DNA of 64,000 nucleotides from SVMC01 sp045601345 (GTDB lineage: Bacteria; Bacillota; Clostridia; Oscillospirales; Oscillospiraceae): positions 34,355 through 98,354 of the forward strand of contig JAZRZL010000011.1 in NCBI GenBank assembly GCA_045601345.1, given 5' to 3'. Positions 35,989-44,512 of this stretch are shown here, piece by piece. Position 1 is the stretch's first letter. Every line of letters begins with the position of its first letter. Under the pieces are notes generated by a model. It searched no databases. It saw nothing but the letters and a program-made list of their open reading frames with translations, and had not been told where the DNA came from. A program made the position numbers and the translations under genes.

Positions 35989-36612
35989 CTATTCTTTTCG
36001 AAGACTGGTGCAGTATGCGGATACATCAAATTCATCCAATGCAGAATCTTTTTTCAGATACAGGGGATGGTGGGGATGTCCTGCCTTTTTGGAGCGTTGA
36101 CCGGCAGTGACCCAGCGGGCATGGTAATCTTCACCTAAGCAGATAAAATCCATCAGGCAGTCGGGCAGATAGTCCCGTTCTTCGATGATGGTTCCCCAAG
36201 CTGCCCAAATGACAGGGGGTTCTTCTGAAAGGGACAGAATATAGGAGAAGGCTTCCATATTCTCGCGGTGAAGAAGGGCGTTGCATTGCAGATCCATATC
36301 CTTCGGCCTTGTTGCCCTTTGGGGATATACATTAAACATGATGAAGCTGTCAAATCCGTTGCCAAGGGCAATGCGTTCCACAGATTTCAGAGTGTTATCC
36401 AAATCACCGGGTTTGGCGGTGGAGGGGTTAATGCCAATGCAAATAAGGGGTTTTTTGCCTTTTGTACCCAATATGTAACGGTATTCACAGTAATGATCTG
36501 GTGCATAAAGCCAACGCTCCCGATCGTAAATCTCGGATTTTTCACTCTGGCAAAGGCTTTCTCGGAAGGACATGATTTCCAACTCTTCAGATGAACAACT
36601 TGGGATATGCAT
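35989..36612 (-). CDS. DUF1643 domain-containing protein
   Basis: This 207-residue protein has a recognisable DUF1643 core: CEYRYILGTKGKKPLICIGINPSTA, followed by DNTLKSVERIALGNGFDSFIMFNVYPQRATRP, then a WAAWG segment and a C-terminal GHPHHPLYLKK. The GINPSTA and NVYPQRAT motifs are the family hallmarks. The family is widespread, sometimes linked with phage or defence regions, but no activity is established to my knowledge. The ATG follows GAGGAG by 8 bases. It may be co-transcribed with the acetyltransferase; the tRNA-Arg gene upstream has its own terminator. Confidence 0.85.
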   Translation of the reverse strand: MHIPSCSSEELEIMSFRESLCQSEKSEIYDRERWLYAPDHYCEYRYILGTKGKKPLICIGINPSTAKPGDLDNTLKSVERIALGNGFDSFIMFNVYPQRATRPKDMDLQCNALLHRENMEAFSYILSLSEEPPVIWAAWGTIIEERDYLPDCLMDFICLGEDYHARWVTAGQRSKKAGHPHHPLYLKKDSALDEFDVSAYCTSLRKE

Positions 36613-36641
36613 AAGGCGCTCCTCTATCTTATTTGTCTATG

Positions 36642-36670
36642 CAAAAATGCCCCTTCCGAAGAAGGGGCAT
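36642..36670 (-). terminator. Terminator of tRNA-Arg
   Basis: On the minus strand a 10-bp stem (ATGCCCCTTC / GAAGGGGCAT) with a TTCG loop is followed by TTTTTG, directly after the CCA end of the tRNA. Confidence 0.85.
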
Positions 36671-36673
36671 CCA

Positions 36674-36749
36674 TGGCACACCAGAAGGGACTCGAACCCC
36701 CAACCCTCAGAACCGGAATCTGATGCTCTATCCATTGAGCCACTGGTGC
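36674..36749 (-). tRNA. tRNA-Arg (anticodon CCG)
   Basis: The 76-base cloverleaf on the minus strand starts GCACCAG and ends CTGGTGTGCCA with an encoded CCA. The acceptor stem pairs over 7 bp (first pair G-U), the anticodon arm CAGA/TCTG encloses loop TTCCGGT with anticodon CCG, and the T arm carries GGTTCGAGTCC. It reads CGG codons. Confidence 0.95.
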
Positions 36750-36761
36750 ATTTGCCTTGCT

Positions 36762-36789
36762 ATTATAGCAAGATTTATCCAGTTTGTAA
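36762..36789 (-). promoter_or_regulatory. Promoter of tRNA-Arg
   Basis: On the minus strand TTACAA (36789-36784), 16 bases, TATAAT (36767-36762), about 12 bases before the mature tRNA 5' end. Confidence 0.7.
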
Positions 36790-36883
36790 AGGGGTTTCTG
36801 ATCGAGTTTCGTCGATACAAAGTAAGCGTTAAATGCTGCATTATGTTCTTCCCAACTAACGTTTTTCGTGTATTGGATTATAC

Positions 36884-37705
36884 TTACATTCCGCTGTTCT
36901 TCAGTCCTGAAACGATATCAATATACACGTCGCAAATGTCCGCAACACCCGAACCGTGTTTTTTGCAAAACCGAGATCTTCTGAAATCAATGGCATCTAA
37001 ATGCGAAATACCGCGAAAGGCATTGGAACGTAAAATATGAACATACTCACCCCAAGATGCGGATGTGACCGATACAAGTCCATCGTTTTCACCTTCAAGA
37101 CGGTTTAAGACACAATTAGCTGTCAATAAGTTGATATCCGAAAACGGATGCGACATGACACAGGCGTAGCTTTGATAGAAGACCCCGGGAACATCAGGAT
37201 TTTTCTGATTGAACAATTCCATTTTCTCTGTTGTAAAATCCTCACAAACCTTTAAAAAATCAGGCTTTTGATCTCCTACCACGCGAATCCAATTATTTAC
37301 CGCAAAGGATGCAATATTGAAAAGGGATTTCGGCATTTTCATCAGCCGATCCATGGTTTTGGAGCCTCTGTGCGGTGTTGCAATGGTCGTGATACTGGCA
37401 ATCTGCTCGCCGTAATGCAGGGATGAAGCAACCATGCGAGCCTCCAAACCGCCCTTGGAGTGAGCAATCAGGTTGACCTTCTCCGCGCCTGTCTCAGAGA
37501 GAATTTCTTTGATCCTCTCGGCAATCGCCTCAGCGTTTACGTCCACACTTGCCCAGCCGTCTTGCAGTCCATAGTAAACGGAAGCGCCATGCTCAGAAAG
37601 CACCCGGGGGATTCTGCCCCAATATACCGGCCATTTCAGATCCCGGAAGCCTGCACCGTGGATGAATACAATGGGATATTTGGTTTTGCATAGCTGGTCA
37701 GCCAT
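36884..37705 (-). CDS. Alpha/beta hydrolase, lipase-like
   Basis: This 273-residue cytosolic protein has the fold of triacylglycerol-lipase-type alpha/beta hydrolases: oxyanion segment VFIHGAGFRDLKWPVYWG (about 13-30), nucleophile elbow AHSKGG with Ser83, then ATPHRGSK, a candidate acid in GENDGLVSV and a candidate base in GISHLD near the C-terminus. AHSxGG is the elbow of many bacterial lipases and PGAP1-like acyl hydrolases. No signal peptide is present, so an intracellular ester or lipid substrate is likely. The ATG at 37705 is 8 bases after AGGAG; an upstream TTG is rejected. It is divergent from ogt. Confidence 0.82.
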   Translation of the reverse strand: MADQLCKTKYPIVFIHGAGFRDLKWPVYWGRIPRVLSEHGASVYYGLQDGWASVDVNAEAIAERIKEILSETGAEKVNLIAHSKGGLEARMVASSLHYGEQIASITTIATPHRGSKTMDRLMKMPKSLFNIASFAVNNWIRVVGDQKPDFLKVCEDFTTEKMELFNQKNPDVPGVFYQSYACVMSHPFSDINLLTANCVLNRLEGENDGLVSVTSASWGEYVHILRSNAFRGISHLDAIDFRRSRFCKKHGSGVADICDVYIDIVSGLKNSGM

Positions 37706-37768
37706 TTCCAACGCTCCTCAAGGATGATTCTTCTTTATTATACATTTGCCTGTTTCCAAGGTCAACCA

Positions 37769-37797
37769 TTGCTTTTCAGGCGCAAAAAGGTTATGAT
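37769..37797 (+). promoter_or_regulatory. Promoter of ogt
   Basis: TTGCTT (37769-37774), 17 bases, TATGAT (37792-37797), 23 bases before the ogt start codon. Confidence 0.55.
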
Positions 37798-37819
37798 AAA
37801 CGCGATTGGAGGGTCTACT

Positions 37820-38335
37820 ATGGAATGGATCAGCAGCTATTCTTCTCCCCTTGGGAAAATGCTTTTGTCTGCCGATGAGATCGGGATCACGGGAATTTGG
37901 TTTGAAAGGCAGAAATATTATGCAGCTTCGTTGTCTAAAGAGCACAAGACCGCCAGAACACCTGCGATTCTGTCAGCAGAACAATGGCTGACACTCTATT
38001 TTGAGGGGAAAAAGCCGGATTTTTCCGTTCCCCTGCACCTGATTGGAACGGAGTTTCAGCGGCGTGTCTGGGAGCTGCTATTGGACATACCTTATGGTCA
38101 AACCCGCACCTATGGAGAGCTTGCTGCCCAAATTGCAAATGAAACTGGGCGGAAACGAATGTCCGCGCAGGCTGTAGGCAGCGCTGTAGGGCATAATAAA
38201 GTCTCTATTCTTGTTCCCTGCCACCGTGTGATAGGCGCAGGAGGTAATCTCACCGGCTATGTAGGTGGGTTGGATAAGAAAATATACCTGTTAAAGCTTG
38301 AAAACGGGTATCAGCCAAACTTTTATCTCCCATAA
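37820..38335 (+). CDS. ogt: Methylated-DNA--protein-cysteine methyltransferase
   Basis: This 171-residue suicide repair protein removes methyl groups from O6-methylguanine onto its own cysteine. The acceptor motif LVPCHRVIG has Cys134. The helix-turn-helix minor-groove reader is seen in SAQAVGSAVGHNKVS, and the N-terminal domain is of the short Ogt type with GTEFQRRVWELLLDIPYGQT. The ATG at 37820 follows GGAGGG by 6 bases; an earlier in-frame ATG at 37793 lies inside the -10 region. No Ada regulatory domain. Monocistronic. Confidence 0.93.
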   Translation: MEWISSYSSPLGKMLLSADEIGITGIWFERQKYYAASLSKEHKTARTPAILSAEQWLTLYFEGKKPDFSVPLHLIGTEFQRRVWELLLDIPYGQTRTYGELAAQIANETGRKRMSAQAVGSAVGHNKVSILVPCHRVIGAGGNLTGYVGGLDKKIYLLKLENGYQPNFYLP

Positions 38336-38371
38336 AATCAGTGGCAGCCTTCTATTGCTCCGTAAAATAAA

Positions 38372-38400
38372 ACAGGGGAGAGTGAAGCGCTCTCCCCTGT
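38372..38400 (-). terminator. Bidirectional terminator between ogt and the CofE-like gene
   Basis: A perfect 11-bp stem ACAGGGGAGAG / CTCTCCCCTGT. The minus strand continues TTTTATTTT and the plus strand is preceded by A-rich sequence; it probably serves both convergent genes. Confidence 0.8.
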
Positions 38401-38412
38401 AAAAAGAAATAT

Positions 38413-39606
38413 TTAAATTTCCTGAGCGTAGTTGTCGAAATAGCCCTGAATGAAGACGACCGGGGTACCCTTGTCGCCGCTGCCGGAGGTGAGGTCGCAC
38501 AGGGAACCGATGAGGTCGGTCAACTGGCGGGGGGTCGTGCCTTCGGAAGCCATGGAGCCCTTGAGATCGGCATCCTTCTTCTCAATGGAGGCCTGAATGG
38601 CAGACTTCAATTCATCGCCGGACAGGGCGCTGAAATCATTGTCAGCCAGATACTTGATCTTCAGCTCATTGGGTCTTCCGAGAAGACCATCGGTACAGGC
38701 CGGAGAAACCACAGGGTCAGCCAGCTCCCAAATCTTGCCGACAGGATCCTTGAAGGCACCGTCGCCATAAATGAGGACTTCGATCTTTTTGCCGGTGGCT
38801 TCGATCAGCTTTGCCTGAAGGTCATCAACAAAACGCTTGCAGTCTCTAGGGAAGAGCTTGACGGTCTCTTCGGTGGCCTTGTTAGAGCCGAGCAGACCGT
38901 AGGCTTCGTTATAGCCACTGCCATCCACACTTGCGGTCAGGATATCGTCCATGCCGAGAACCTTCTCTGCACCGGCTGCCAGCAGGCGGCGCTTGGTCTT
39001 GGCGCGGGTATGAATATCGCAGGTGAGGACATTCTTGGTGTAGTCCAGAATGGCGGTAGCGCGGTTGGCAAAAATAACTTCCACTTCACAGCCGCATTCG
39101 CGGATTAGGTTGCAATAGTAATCCACATAGTCAATGCCAGTGAAGGGGTGAAGCTGATAGCCGAACAGTTCGCGGTACTGTGCCTCGGAAAGGACATCCT
39201 TCCAGGGGTCAACACCCTTCTCGTCCATCATGTCTTCGTCAAACAGATGGTTACCCACCTCATCAGAAGGATAGCTCAGCATGAGGTAAATCTTTTTCAT
39301 GCCCTTGGCAAAGCCACGTAGGCAGATTGCAAAGCGGTTGCGGGAGAGAATAGGGAAAATCACGCCGATGGTATCAGTACCAAACTTGGCACGGACATCT
39401 TGAGCGATGGCATCGACAGAGGCATAGTTGCCCATAGAGCGGGCGACTACGGATTCAGTGACACCAACAACATCACGGTCATTAAAGGTAAAGCCCTCTG
39501 CTTTGGCAGCAGCGGTAACGCTTTCGGTTACGATTGCGGCCAAATCATCGTTTTCACGGATGATGGGGGTACGGATTCCACGGGCAACGGCTCCTACAGT
39601 TCTCAT
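38413..39606 (-). CDS. CofE-like protein (coenzyme F420-0:L-glutamate ligase family)
   Basis: This 397-residue protein starts MRTVGAVARGIRTPIIREND and continues DRDVVGVTESVVARSMGNYA, the fold I associate with the F420 gamma-glutamyl ligase family. In archaea and actinobacteria CofE adds glutamates to F420-0, but many Clostridia that lack F420 encode this longer homologue of unknown function. Acidic and glycine-rich segments (GKKIEVLIYGDGAFKDPVGKIW) suggest a phosphate- or metal-binding site. The ATG at 39606 is 9 bases after AGGAGG. The gene is divergent from a LysR regulator over a 127-base shared control region, which suggests substrate-responsive expression. The name describes the family, not a proven reaction. 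Confidence 0.72.
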   Translation of the reverse strand: MRTVGAVARGIRTPIIRENDDLAAIVTESVTAAAKAEGFTFNDRDVVGVTESVVARSMGNYASVDAIAQDVRAKFGTDTIGVIFPILSRNRFAICLRGFAKGMKKIYLMLSYPSDEVGNHLFDEDMMDEKGVDPWKDVLSEAQYRELFGYQLHPFTGIDYVDYYCNLIRECGCEVEVIFANRATAILDYTKNVLTCDIHTRAKTKRRLLAAGAEKVLGMDDILTASVDGSGYNEAYGLLGSNKATEETVKLFPRDCKRFVDDLQAKLIEATGKKIEVLIYGDGAFKDPVGKIWELADPVVSPACTDGLLGRPNELKIKYLADNDFSALSGDELKSAIQASIEKKDADLKGSMASEGTTPRQLTDLIGSLCDLTSGSGDKGTPVVFIQGYFDNYAQEI

Positions 39607-39631
39607 AATCATAGACCTCCTGTTCATATGG

Positions 39632-39667
39632 TGGTGCAAAAGATTTTTACACGTATATTATGCACCA
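39632..39667. promoter_or_regulatory. Inverted repeat in the CofE-like/LysR intergenic region, candidate operator
   Basis: TGGTGCA (39632-39638) and TGCACCA (39661-39667) form a 7-bp dyad separated by 22 bases in the shared control region of the divergent genes. LysR regulators typically bind such sites at divergent promoters; the assignment is inference. Confidence 0.4.
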
Positions 39668-39733
39668 ACTCTTGCTATAAGAAAATATTTGATTTATAAT
39701 ATCTATTATAAAAATTACTTATGGAGATTTGTT

Positions 39734-40621
39734 ATGGACATCAATCTGGATTGGTATCGGGTCTTTGATGCGGTGGCTCGCTCCGGCAGCTTTTCCGGGG
39801 CTGCTAGAAGTCTTTTTGTCAGCCAGCCTGCGATCAGTCTTGCTATGCAGCAGCTGGAGCAGGCGCTGGGGACAAAGCTGTTTGTGCGCTCTCAGCGGGG
39901 TGTCACGCTCACCCATGAGGGAGAAGTTCTCCGCGGCTACGTCAGCTCGGCAGTGGCGTTGATTGGCGCTGGAGAACAGAAGGTGCGCAAGCTCAAGGAG
40001 TTGAGTGCCGGAGAGCTTCGCATCGGTGCGGGAGATACGGCCTGTAAATGGTTTTTATTGCCTTATATTGAAAATTTTCATACCATGTATCAGGAGGTCT
40101 CCGTCAGTGTCACCAACCGTACCTCCTCTGAGACCATTAAGCTTCTTCGCAGTGGGCAATTGGACATTGGCTTTGTGAATATGCCCATTAGCGCCGAAGG
40201 GGTGATCTTTGAGCCGTGTCTGCCATTGCAGGATATCTTTATCGCGGGCAGCCAATTCTCCTTTCTGCGTGACCGCACGGTTACACTTCATGAGCTGGCT
40301 GCTCAGCCGCTCATTATGTTGGAGCGCACTTCCAATTCCCGGCGTTGGGTAGAACGCCACTTTTTTGAAAACGGTGTAGCAGTAGATGCAAAAATTGAGT
40401 TAGGCTCGCATGACTTGCTCCATGACTACGCCCGTATGGGCATGGGCGTTGCCTGTGTGATCCGCGAATTTACTGAGCCGCTGGAGCCAATGGGACTATT
40501 CTCTGTTGAATTGGATCGACCCATTCCAACCCGCAGTTTGGGTGTCTGCTATCTGGATGGGATTCCCCTGTCCGAGGCAGCCAAACGGTTTATCGCACTC
40601 ACAAAAAGCCGCACAGATTAG
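39734..40621 (+). CDS. LysR-family transcriptional regulator
   Basis: This 295-residue regulator has an N-terminal winged helix-turn-helix (about 5-65: LDWYRVFDAVARSGSFSG then ARSLFVSQPAISLAMQQLEQ) and a C-terminal periplasmic-binding-like effector domain (about 90-295). The ATG at 39734 follows GGAG by 6 bases; the open frame extends much further upstream but that part lies antisense to the CofE-like gene. Divergent orientation predicts that it controls the CofE-like gene and itself. The effector is unknown. Confidence 0.92.
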   Translation: MDINLDWYRVFDAVARSGSFSGAARSLFVSQPAISLAMQQLEQALGTKLFVRSQRGVTLTHEGEVLRGYVSSAVALIGAGEQKVRKLKELSAGELRIGAGDTACKWFLLPYIENFHTMYQEVSVSVTNRTSSETIKLLRSGQLDIGFVNMPISAEGVIFEPCLPLQDIFIAGSQFSFLRDRTVTLHELAAQPLIMLERTSNSRRWVERHFFENGVAVDAKIELGSHDLLHDYARMGMGVACVIREFTEPLEPMGLFSVELDRPIPTRSLGVCYLDGIPLSEAAKRFIALTKSRTD

Positions 40622-40669
40622 CACTGCGCCTATGGCAAATATAAAATAGGCCATCGTTTCTCGAATAGG

Positions 40670-40697
40670 TTGAAATCAGGAAAAAATATGCTATAAT
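40670..40697 (+). promoter_or_regulatory. Promoter of the YdcF-like gene
   Basis: TTGAAA (40670-40675), 16 bases, TATAAT (40692-40697). Confidence 0.7.
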
Positions 40698-40754
40698 ATA
40701 CCCAATTCAACGGCTTTTATGAATCTCCACACAAAGATATACGGAGGCACCGAT

Positions 40755-41432
40755 ATGAAAACAAAAGGAAAACGAGCTATGAAATGGCTTTTTGCGCTTG
40801 TACTTATCGGTCTGTTTTGCGTTTTGGCAGTTCTAGTCATCAATGCCATAATGGTTGGCATCAACAGGCAGTATATTCTCTCTGAGGAAGATGCGGCCTC
40901 TTTGGATGCTGACTGCATTCTGGTGCTCGGCTGCGGACTGTGGGATGACGGTACACCCACACCGATGCTCTCTGACCGATGCAATGTGGGAATTCGACTG
41001 TTCCAGACTGGTGCATCAGAACGTCTCCTCATGTCCGGCGATCACAGCCGTGCAGATTATGATGAAGTGAACACCATGAAATCTCTTGCTGTTCAGGAGG
41101 GCATTGATCCTGACAGTGTATTTTGCGACCATGCGGGCTTCTCCACTTATGAGAGTATGTACCGCGCAAAAAATGTTTTCGGCGTTAAGCGCGTCATCAT
41201 TGTCACGCAGAAATACCACCTCTACCGCGCCATCCATGATGCCCGCGCCCTGGGGCTGGAGGCTTACGGTGTGAGTGCATCGGAGAGAATCTATCGGAGC
41301 CAGTGGGCACAGGATTTTCGGGAACTTCTTGCCAGAGCTAAGGATTTGATCTACTGCATCTTCCGTCCGAAACCCACCTTCCTTGGCGATGCAATCCCCA
41401 TTAGCGGCTCCGGCAGCCTGACAGATGGCTGA
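40755..41432 (+). CDS. YdcF/SanA family (DUF218) membrane protein
   Basis: This 225-residue protein has one N-terminal transmembrane helix (about 9-35) and an external DUF218 domain: DADCILVLGCGLWDDGTPTPML, LLMSGDHSRADYDEVNTM, then VTQKYHLYRA. Family members ElyC and SanA of Enterobacteria affect envelope carbon flow and the permeability barrier; the molecular activity is unclear. The ATG at 40755 follows GGAGGC by 7 bases. It stands as a single gene before the trk locus. Confidence 0.88.
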   Translation: MKTKGKRAMKWLFALVLIGLFCVLAVLVINAIMVGINRQYILSEEDAASLDADCILVLGCGLWDDGTPTPMLSDRCNVGIRLFQTGASERLLMSGDHSRADYDEVNTMKSLAVQEGIDPDSVFCDHAGFSTYESMYRAKNVFGVKRVIIVTQKYHLYRAIHDARALGLEAYGVSASERIYRSQWAQDFRELLARAKDLIYCIFRPKPTFLGDAIPISGSGSLTDG

Positions 41433-41457
41433 TTTCTTTAAGAAAAATAGTTTGCTG

Positions 41458-41486
41458 TTGTATATTTCTTCAACATGAAATATAAT
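41458..41486 (+). promoter_or_regulatory. Promoter of trkA-trkH
   Basis: TTGTAT (41458-41463), 17 bases, TATAAT (41481-41486), 34 bases before the trkA start. Confidence 0.7.
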
Positions 41487-41519
41487 GTTATCCAATGACA
41501 AGAAAAGGGAGATAGGGCA

Positions 41520-42881
41520 ATGAGAATTGTTATCATCGGCGGCGGTATGGTAGGCTGCGCCATCGCCCAACAGCTGACAGAAGAAGGACATAATCTGGTT
41601 TTGGTGGAAATCAATCAAAGCGTTGCCGACCGTATTTCCGATGAGCTGGACATTATGACCATCTGCGGCAACGGTGTGGAGCTTCCGGTTCTGCGGGAAG
41701 CCGGCACTCAGGACAGTGATCTTTTAATTGCTTGCACACCCAAAGATGAACAGAATATTCTGGCCTGTATGTTTGCAAAGAAGCTGGGCTGCGGCAATAC
41801 CATTGCCCGCGTCCGCTCCCCGGAATATTCGGAATCCATCTACCTTCTCCAAGAAGATATGGGTCTTTCCATGATTGTAAACCCGGAGTATACCGCAGCG
41901 AAAGAAATCTTCAAGCTGATGGAATTCCCGACCGTTCTCAAGCGCGACACCTTTGCCGCCGGTAAGGTGGAAATCATTGAGCTGGTCTCCAAGCCCGGTG
42001 ACCTGTTTGATGGAACGCAGCTGTCTGAGCTGTCAAAAAAGCTTCGCAGCCGAATTCTGATCTGCACCGTGCAGCGCGGAGATAAAATTTGTATCCCAAC
42101 CGGCGAATTTACCCTGCAAGCTAGAGATAAGATTTATATTTGCGCACCGGCAGCACAAATTGTCAAGCTTCTTCGTTCCATTGGCCTTCGCTCCGGCAAG
42201 GTACACGATGTTATGCTCATCGGCGGTAGCCGCATTGCGGAATATCTGCTCCAGATGCTGCTCCCCATCGGCACCAAAGTTAAGGTCATTGAATCCAACA
42301 AGCAACGTGCCGAGCTGATTGCCAAGAACTATCCCAAGGCCACCGTCATATGTGAAGATGGCGCATCCCCTGTCAATCTTCTTGCGCAGAACATTAAGGA
42401 AATGGACAGCGTGGTAACACTGACCAACATTGATGAGATGAACATGATCATGTCTCTGTACATCAAATCCTTTGGTGTTCCCCAGATCATCACCAAGGTC
42501 TACCACCCGGATTTTGTCTCCATGTTCCCCGAAAACGATGTAGAGTGCATCATCAATCCCAAAAAGCTCTGTGCAGAATCCATTGTCCGCTATGTCCGCG
42601 CCATGCAGAATTCCGGCGGCAGCTCTGTGCTGACGCTTCACCGTCTGGTGGATGATAAAATGGAGGCTTTGGAATTTTCTGTAACAGAATCTACTAAATA
42701 TCTGGGTGTTCCCCTGAAGGATATTAAGCTCAAGCCCAATATTCTCATCACCAGCATCAATAAAAAAGGTGTTATCACCATTCCCGGCGGCGAGCATTCC
42801 TTTGATGTAGGAGATACCGTGGTCATTGCTACCACGGCAGGCAGAGCGTTTGTAGATATGAATGACATTTTTGCCAGATAA
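41520..42881 (+). CDS. trkA: Trk potassium uptake system protein TrkA
   Basis: This 453-residue cytosolic gating subunit has two RCK units, each with a Rossmann fold (NAD motif IIGGGMVGCAIAQQL at about 4-18 and LIGGSRIAEYLLQML at about 228-242) and a TrkA-C domain. It binds NAD(H)/ATP and controls the TrkH channel. The acid end of strand two (LVLVE) fits dinucleotide binding. RBS AGGGAGATAGG precedes the ATG. trkH follows after 22 bases. Confidence 0.95.
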   Translation: MRIVIIGGGMVGCAIAQQLTEEGHNLVLVEINQSVADRISDELDIMTICGNGVELPVLREAGTQDSDLLIACTPKDEQNILACMFAKKLGCGNTIARVRSPEYSESIYLLQEDMGLSMIVNPEYTAAKEIFKLMEFPTVLKRDTFAAGKVEIIELVSKPGDLFDGTQLSELSKKLRSRILICTVQRGDKICIPTGEFTLQARDKIYICAPAAQIVKLLRSIGLRSGKVHDVMLIGGSRIAEYLLQMLLPIGTKVKVIESNKQRAELIAKNYPKATVICEDGASPVNLLAQNIKEMDSVVTLTNIDEMNMIMSLYIKSFGVPQIITKVYHPDFVSMFPENDVECIINPKKLCAESIVRYVRAMQNSGGSSVLTLHRLVDDKMEALEFSVTESTKYLGVPLKDIKLKPNILITSINKKGVITIPGGEHSFDVGDTVVIATTAGRAFVDMNDIFAR

Positions 42882-42903
42882 TAACTTGCTGTGAGGCTAT
42901 GAT

Positions 42904-44355
42904 ATGAATTACAGATTGATCAGCAATATTGTCACTAAGACCCTGTTGGTAGAGGTTCTTTTTATGGTTCCGGCGCTGTTCATTGCTCTTGCAGGGGGAG
43001 AAATGAATGTGGTTTTCGGTTTTTTCGCAACCATGGCGCTGATATTGGTGCTGAGCGGCCTGACGCTGCTCATCCTCCGACCCAGACACCATGATCTCTA
43101 CGCTCGTGACGGCCTGTTTGCGGTGGGTTTCACGTGGATTGCGCTTTCCCTGATTGGTGCGCTTCCTTTCTTGCTCAGCGGCGCAATTCCCAGCTATATT
43201 GACTGCGTATTTGAGACCGTCTCCGGCTTTACCACCACCGGCTCTACCATCCTCACGGATGTTGAGGCGATGCCCAGAGGCCTCCTCTACTGGCGAAGCT
43301 TTACCCATTGGCTGGGTGGTATGGGCGTTCTGGTGTTTGTCATGACCCTCAGCTCCCTGACACCTAAAGATAGCGGTAAATCCATGCACCTTCTGCGGGC
43401 GGAAAGCCCCGGTGTCATTATCACCAAGCTGGCTCCCCGTATGAGATCTTCCGCTGCCATTCTTTATGCAATTTATTTCGGCCTTACCGTACTGGAATTT
43501 ATTCTGCTCGCATTCGGAAGAATGCCCGTGTTTGACAATATCTGTCTGACCTTCGGTACAGCAGGTACCGGCGGTTTTGGTGTGCTGAATGATTCTGTCG
43601 CCTCCTACAGCCCCTATTGCCAGTGGGTCATCACGATATTCATGATTCTCTTCGGTGTCAACTTTAATGTATACTTCCTGCTGCTCATGGGACGGTTCCG
43701 CAAGGCGCTGGGCAGTGAAGAGGTACGGGTTTATCTTCTGATTATTGCCTCGGCTATTGCGCTGATTGTATTCAATATCCGCAACGTGATTCCCAATTTC
43801 TGGGAAAATCTCCGGCATTCCTCTTTTGCTGTAGCCTCCATCATTTCCACCACCGGTTACGGTACTGTGGATTTCAACCTCTGGCCGCAGCTTTCCAAGA
43901 GCATACTGCTCACCCTGATGATCATCGGTGCCTGCGCAGGCAGCACCGGCGGCGGTGTCAAGGTTGTGCGTATCATTGTTATGTTTAAGGCAGCAAAACG
44001 CGCCATCATTAAAATGATTCGCCCCAACACTGTGCGTCTAATCAATGTGGAGGGTGAAGCGCTGGACGAAAATACCGTGCAGGCAGTCACAAGCTACATG
44101 ATGATTTATTTCATTCTTACCGCCCTGTTTGTCCTGCTGGTTTCCATCAACAATCTCGATTTTGAGACCAGCTTCTCCGCTGTCCTTGCGTGTCTCAACA
44201 ACATCGGCCCCGGCATGGCGGCAGTCGGTCCTACGGCAAACTTTGCGCTGCTTTCCAATTTCTCCAAAATCGTTCTCACCATAGCCATGCTGATCGGAAG
44301 ACTGGAAATTTACCCGATTCTTTTGTTCTTTGTCCCCTCGACCTGGCAAAAGTAA
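42904..44355 (+). CDS. trkH: Trk potassium uptake system protein TrkH
   Basis: This 483-residue membrane channel of the TrkH/KtrB superfamily has four pore units whose selectivity-filter regions are visible: SGFTTTGSTIL (about 110), TFGTAGTGGFGVL (about 219), ISTTGYGTVDFN (about 318) and LNNIGPGMAAVG (about 430), together with GACAGSTGGGVKVVR, the intramembrane loop that gates the pore. With TrkA it imports potassium for osmotic balance. Immediately downstream is a long hairpin repeat that also separates it from convergent lipoprotein genes. Confidence 0.95.
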   Translation: MNYRLISNIVTKTLLVEVLFMVPALFIALAGGEMNVVFGFFATMALILVLSGLTLLILRPRHHDLYARDGLFAVGFTWIALSLIGALPFLLSGAIPSYIDCVFETVSGFTTTGSTILTDVEAMPRGLLYWRSFTHWLGGMGVLVFVMTLSSLTPKDSGKSMHLLRAESPGVIITKLAPRMRSSAAILYAIYFGLTVLEFILLAFGRMPVFDNICLTFGTAGTGGFGVLNDSVASYSPYCQWVITIFMILFGVNFNVYFLLLMGRFRKALGSEEVRVYLLIIASAIALIVFNIRNVIPNFWENLRHSSFAVASIISTTGYGTVDFNLWPQLSKSILLTLMIIGACAGSTGGGVKVVRIIVMFKAAKRAIIKMIRPNTVRLINVEGEALDENTVQAVTSYMMIYFILTALFVLLVSINNLDFETSFSAVLACLNNIGPGMAAVGPTANFALLSNFSKIVLTIAMLIGRLEIYPILLFFVPSTWQK

Positions 44356-44379
44356 AATTTCAGAAACTACAACAAAATT

Positions 44380-44485
44380 AAAAGCGGTACTCAGCTTTCA
44401 TGATATGCTCTCCCTAAAGTGACTTTGATTTTTTCCATAGTCTACTTTAGGGGGATCATATCAAAAAAAGCTGAGTACCGCTTTT
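44380..44485. repeat. 106-base near-perfect inverted repeat between convergent genes
   Basis: Arms of about 41 bases (44380-44420 and 44444-44485) pair through AAAAGCGGTACTCAGCTTT, GATATG and CCCTAAAGT with few mismatches, around a 23-base loop. The outer part with AAAAGCGG/CCGCTTTT could serve as a bidirectional terminator for trkH and the opposite lipoprotein gene. The arm length is far beyond a normal terminator, so a palindromic mobile repeat is possible. No obvious target duplication. Confidence 0.75.
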
Positions 44486-44512
44486 TCCTTATGGAAATAT
44501 GGAGCAAAATTG

